Below are positions 62,303 to 64,000 of a stretch of DNA of 64,000 bases, piece by piece. The stretch lies in NCBI GenBank assembly GCA_014898415.1, contig RCTD01000014.1, forward strand, positions 1,116,001 to 1,180,000. Reading direction: 5' to 3'. The stretch comes from Stromatinia cepivora (taxonomy: Eukaryota; Ascomycota; Leotiomycetes; Helotiales; Sclerotiniaceae). Below the pieces are notes generated by a model. The model searched no databases. It saw nothing but the letters and a program-made list of their open reading frames with translations, and was not told the DNA's origin. A program made the position numbers and the translations under genes. The first letter of the stretch is position 1. Each line of letters opens with the position of its first letter.

Positions 62303-64000
62303 ATGAAGCAAAGGTTTTCTTCTATTGACGTTAAGGCAAGTTCAAATGAAGCTTTAACAGAGCTTTGCGCTTTGATTACATGGTCTAACTTCCTCAGGTC
62401 ATCGCCCATGAACTTTCAAATGCATTGGTTACATTACGAGTTTCTAATATTTACGACCTCTCATCAAAGATTTTCTTGGTGAAGTTTGCGAAACCAGACA
62501 ACAAACAGCAGATCCTCATAGATTCAGGATTTCGATGCCATCTCACCGATTTCTCTCGAGCAACTGCAGCTGCTCCTAGTGTATTCGTACAGCGACTAAG
62601 GAAATACTTAAAGACAAGACGGGTCACACAGGTTTCTCAAGTTGGGACGGATCGCATAATCGAGTTTCAATTCAGTGATGGGCAATACAGGTTATATTTG
62701 GAGTTTTATGCTGGTGGAAATATCATTCTCACAGACAAGGGGCTAAACATCTTGACCTTGCTCCGAGTGGTCGATCCGGGAGAAGCTCAAGAAGAATTAC
62801 GTGTGGGACTCAAATATTCTTTGGATAATCGACAGAATTATGAAGGAGTTCCAGATTTGACTAAAGAACGCCTTAAAGAAGCTCTACAAAAGGGGGCAGA
62901 TAAAGGAGAGGATGATTCCGGAAAGAAGAAGAAAAAGCCTGGGGATGCGTTACGAAAAGCTTTAGCTGTATCCATTACAGAATTTGCTCCAATGCTGGTG
63001 GATCATGCAATGCGTATCACGAATTTCAATTCTTCTCTCAAGCCGTTTGAAGTTCTACAAAGCGAAGACCTTTTGGATCATTTGATGAAATCACTTCAAG
63101 AAGCCCAACGAGTTGTTCAAGAGATAACCAGTTCTGAAACTTCAAAAGGATACATCATAGCGAAGAAGAAGGATTCTCAGACTACATCAGATGATAATCA
63201 GGCCGAGGACCGAAAGGGGTTACTTTACGATGATTTTCATCCATTCAAACCACGACAATTTCAGGACGACCCAACGTTGGTCTTTTTAGAATTTGAAGGC
63301 TTCAACAAAACTGTTGATGAGTTCTTTTCCTCGATCGAAGGACAAAAGCTTGAATCAAGACTGGAAGAGAGAGAATTGAACGCCAAAAAGAAGATTCAGG
63401 CGGCAAGAAATGAACAAGCCAAACGTCTAGGCGGATTACAAGAAATTCAGGCACTCAATGAACGTAAAGCCGGTGCTTTGCAAGCTAATGTTGAACGGGT
63501 CCAAGAGGCCAGAGATGCTGTTAATGGCCTAATCGCGCAAGGTATGGATTGGTTCGAGATTGGACGTCTAATTGAATTGGAACAGAAGCGCAAAAATCCG
63601 GTAGCTTTAATGATTAAATTACCTCTGAAACTTGATCAGAATACAGTAACTCTCTTGTTGGATGAGGAAGTTTTTAACGACGATGAAGATTCAAGCTATG
63701 AGACGGAGAGTGATGTGTCCGACAGCGAAGATGAAGAGAAGACTGCTAAAACCGTTGAAAAGGAAGAAAAAGTTACAGACACACGACTTACGATTGATAT
63801 CAATCTCTCATTGTCACCTTGGGCGAATGCACGTAATTACTTCGATCAAAAACGTTCAGCAGCATCAAAAGAAGACAAGACCTTGCAATCATCTTCTAAG
63901 GCGTTGAAAAGCACTGAGGCAAAGATTTCTCAGGATTTAAAGAAAGGCTTGAAGCAAGAAAAGGCCATTTTACGACCTGTGCGGAAACAGATGTGGTTTG
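62303..64000 (+). CDS. ribosome-associated quality-control protein Tae2/Rqc2 (NEMF), partial
   Basis: Exon 1, 62303-62335, encodes MKQRFSSIDVK. The intron 62336-62397 is GC-AG (AAG|GCAAGT ... CTCAG|GTC) with a GTCTAAC branch-like site. Exon 2 is open from 62398 to the window end, so the gene is 3'-partial. Translation reads VIAHELSNALVTLRVSNIYD, LIDSGFRCHLTDFSRATAAA, YAGGNIILTD and TLLRVVDP, the NFACT-N/FbpA-like core of Rqc2, followed by the coiled-coil region (LNAKKKIQAARNEQAKRLG), a Glu/Asp patch and INLSLSPWANARNYFDQKR, then RPVRKQMWF at the edge. In eukaryotes it binds the stalled 60S subunit and directs CAT-tailing with Ltn1. About 545 residues are in the window. Confidence 0.9.
62336..62397 (+). 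other. GC-AG intron
   Basis: The 62-bp intron starts GCAAGT after AAG and ends CTCAG; the joined frame gives ...DVK|VIAHELSNAL, the expected family text. Confidence 0.85.

Noticed and set aside
63662..63907. 81-codon Lys/Arg-rich plus-strand frame
   Set aside because: It is a shadow of the Rqc2-like gene, whose frame runs through the same bases to the window end.

Overview
The window looks like nuclear DNA of a filamentous ascomycete. Genes are interrupted by short introns (about 40-75 bp, a few longer) with GTRNGT donors and CTAAC/CTGAC-type branch sites. The families are fungal: 2EXR proteins, an RTA1-like protein, a Dal5-type MFS transporter, a secreted sedolisin and the Tae2/Rqc2 quality-control factor. 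The protein flavour suggests a leotiomycete, possibly Sclerotiniaceae (Botrytis/Sclerotinia-like). That last step is inference, not shown by a marker gene.

Layout. 0-9.6 kb: degenerate tandem repeats, a decayed copy (2493-3313) and an intact four-exon copy (6029-8205) of an unusual gene family, and between them a 551-bp non-autonomous hAT element with perfect 12-bp terminal inverted repeats and an 8-bp target-site duplication (4785-5335). 11.2-13.9 kb: a four-exon conserved gene on the minus strand (Gln/Pro/His-rich N-terminus, then a conserved domain). 13.9-25.9 kb: 12 kb with no gene I can support. 25.9-32.2 kb: a frameshifted MFS transporter, a membrane protein and an IBR-like zinc protein. 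33.6-35.6 kb: the second intact member of the unusual family. 37.5-41.4 kb: a small CaaX-box protein, an RTA1-like gene broken by one amber codon, and an AlkB/ALKBH1-like dioxygenase. 41.8-48.9 kb: four 2EXR-domain loci of which only one (45015-46115) is intact. 51.7-57.7 kb: a small membrane protein with a frame break, an 8-cysteine secreted protein and a UDP-glycosyltransferase. 59.0-64.0 kb: a nine-exon secreted sedolisin protease, diverging from a Tae2/Rqc2/NEMF gene that runs off the window end.

The most interesting item is the three-copy family (2493, 6029, 33636). Both intact proteins (651 and 630 aa) carry an HxD, then about 50 residues later an HPH motif, in a context that resembles a double-stranded beta-helix 2-oxoglutarate/Fe(II) dioxygenase of the TET/JBP type. 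Both end in a single C2H2 zinc finger, and the longer also in an acidic tail. I do not recognise this as a named family; the enzymatic reading is inference. An ordinary AlkB-family gene lies about 4.6 kb downstream of the second copy.

A second theme is gene decay by one or a few lesions. The MFS, RTA1-like and two 2EXR genes keep long readable frames but carry single-base shifts or stop codons, several explainable by C-to-T at CpA. Either this is a young pseudogene landscape or some lesions are assembly errors; read data would decide.
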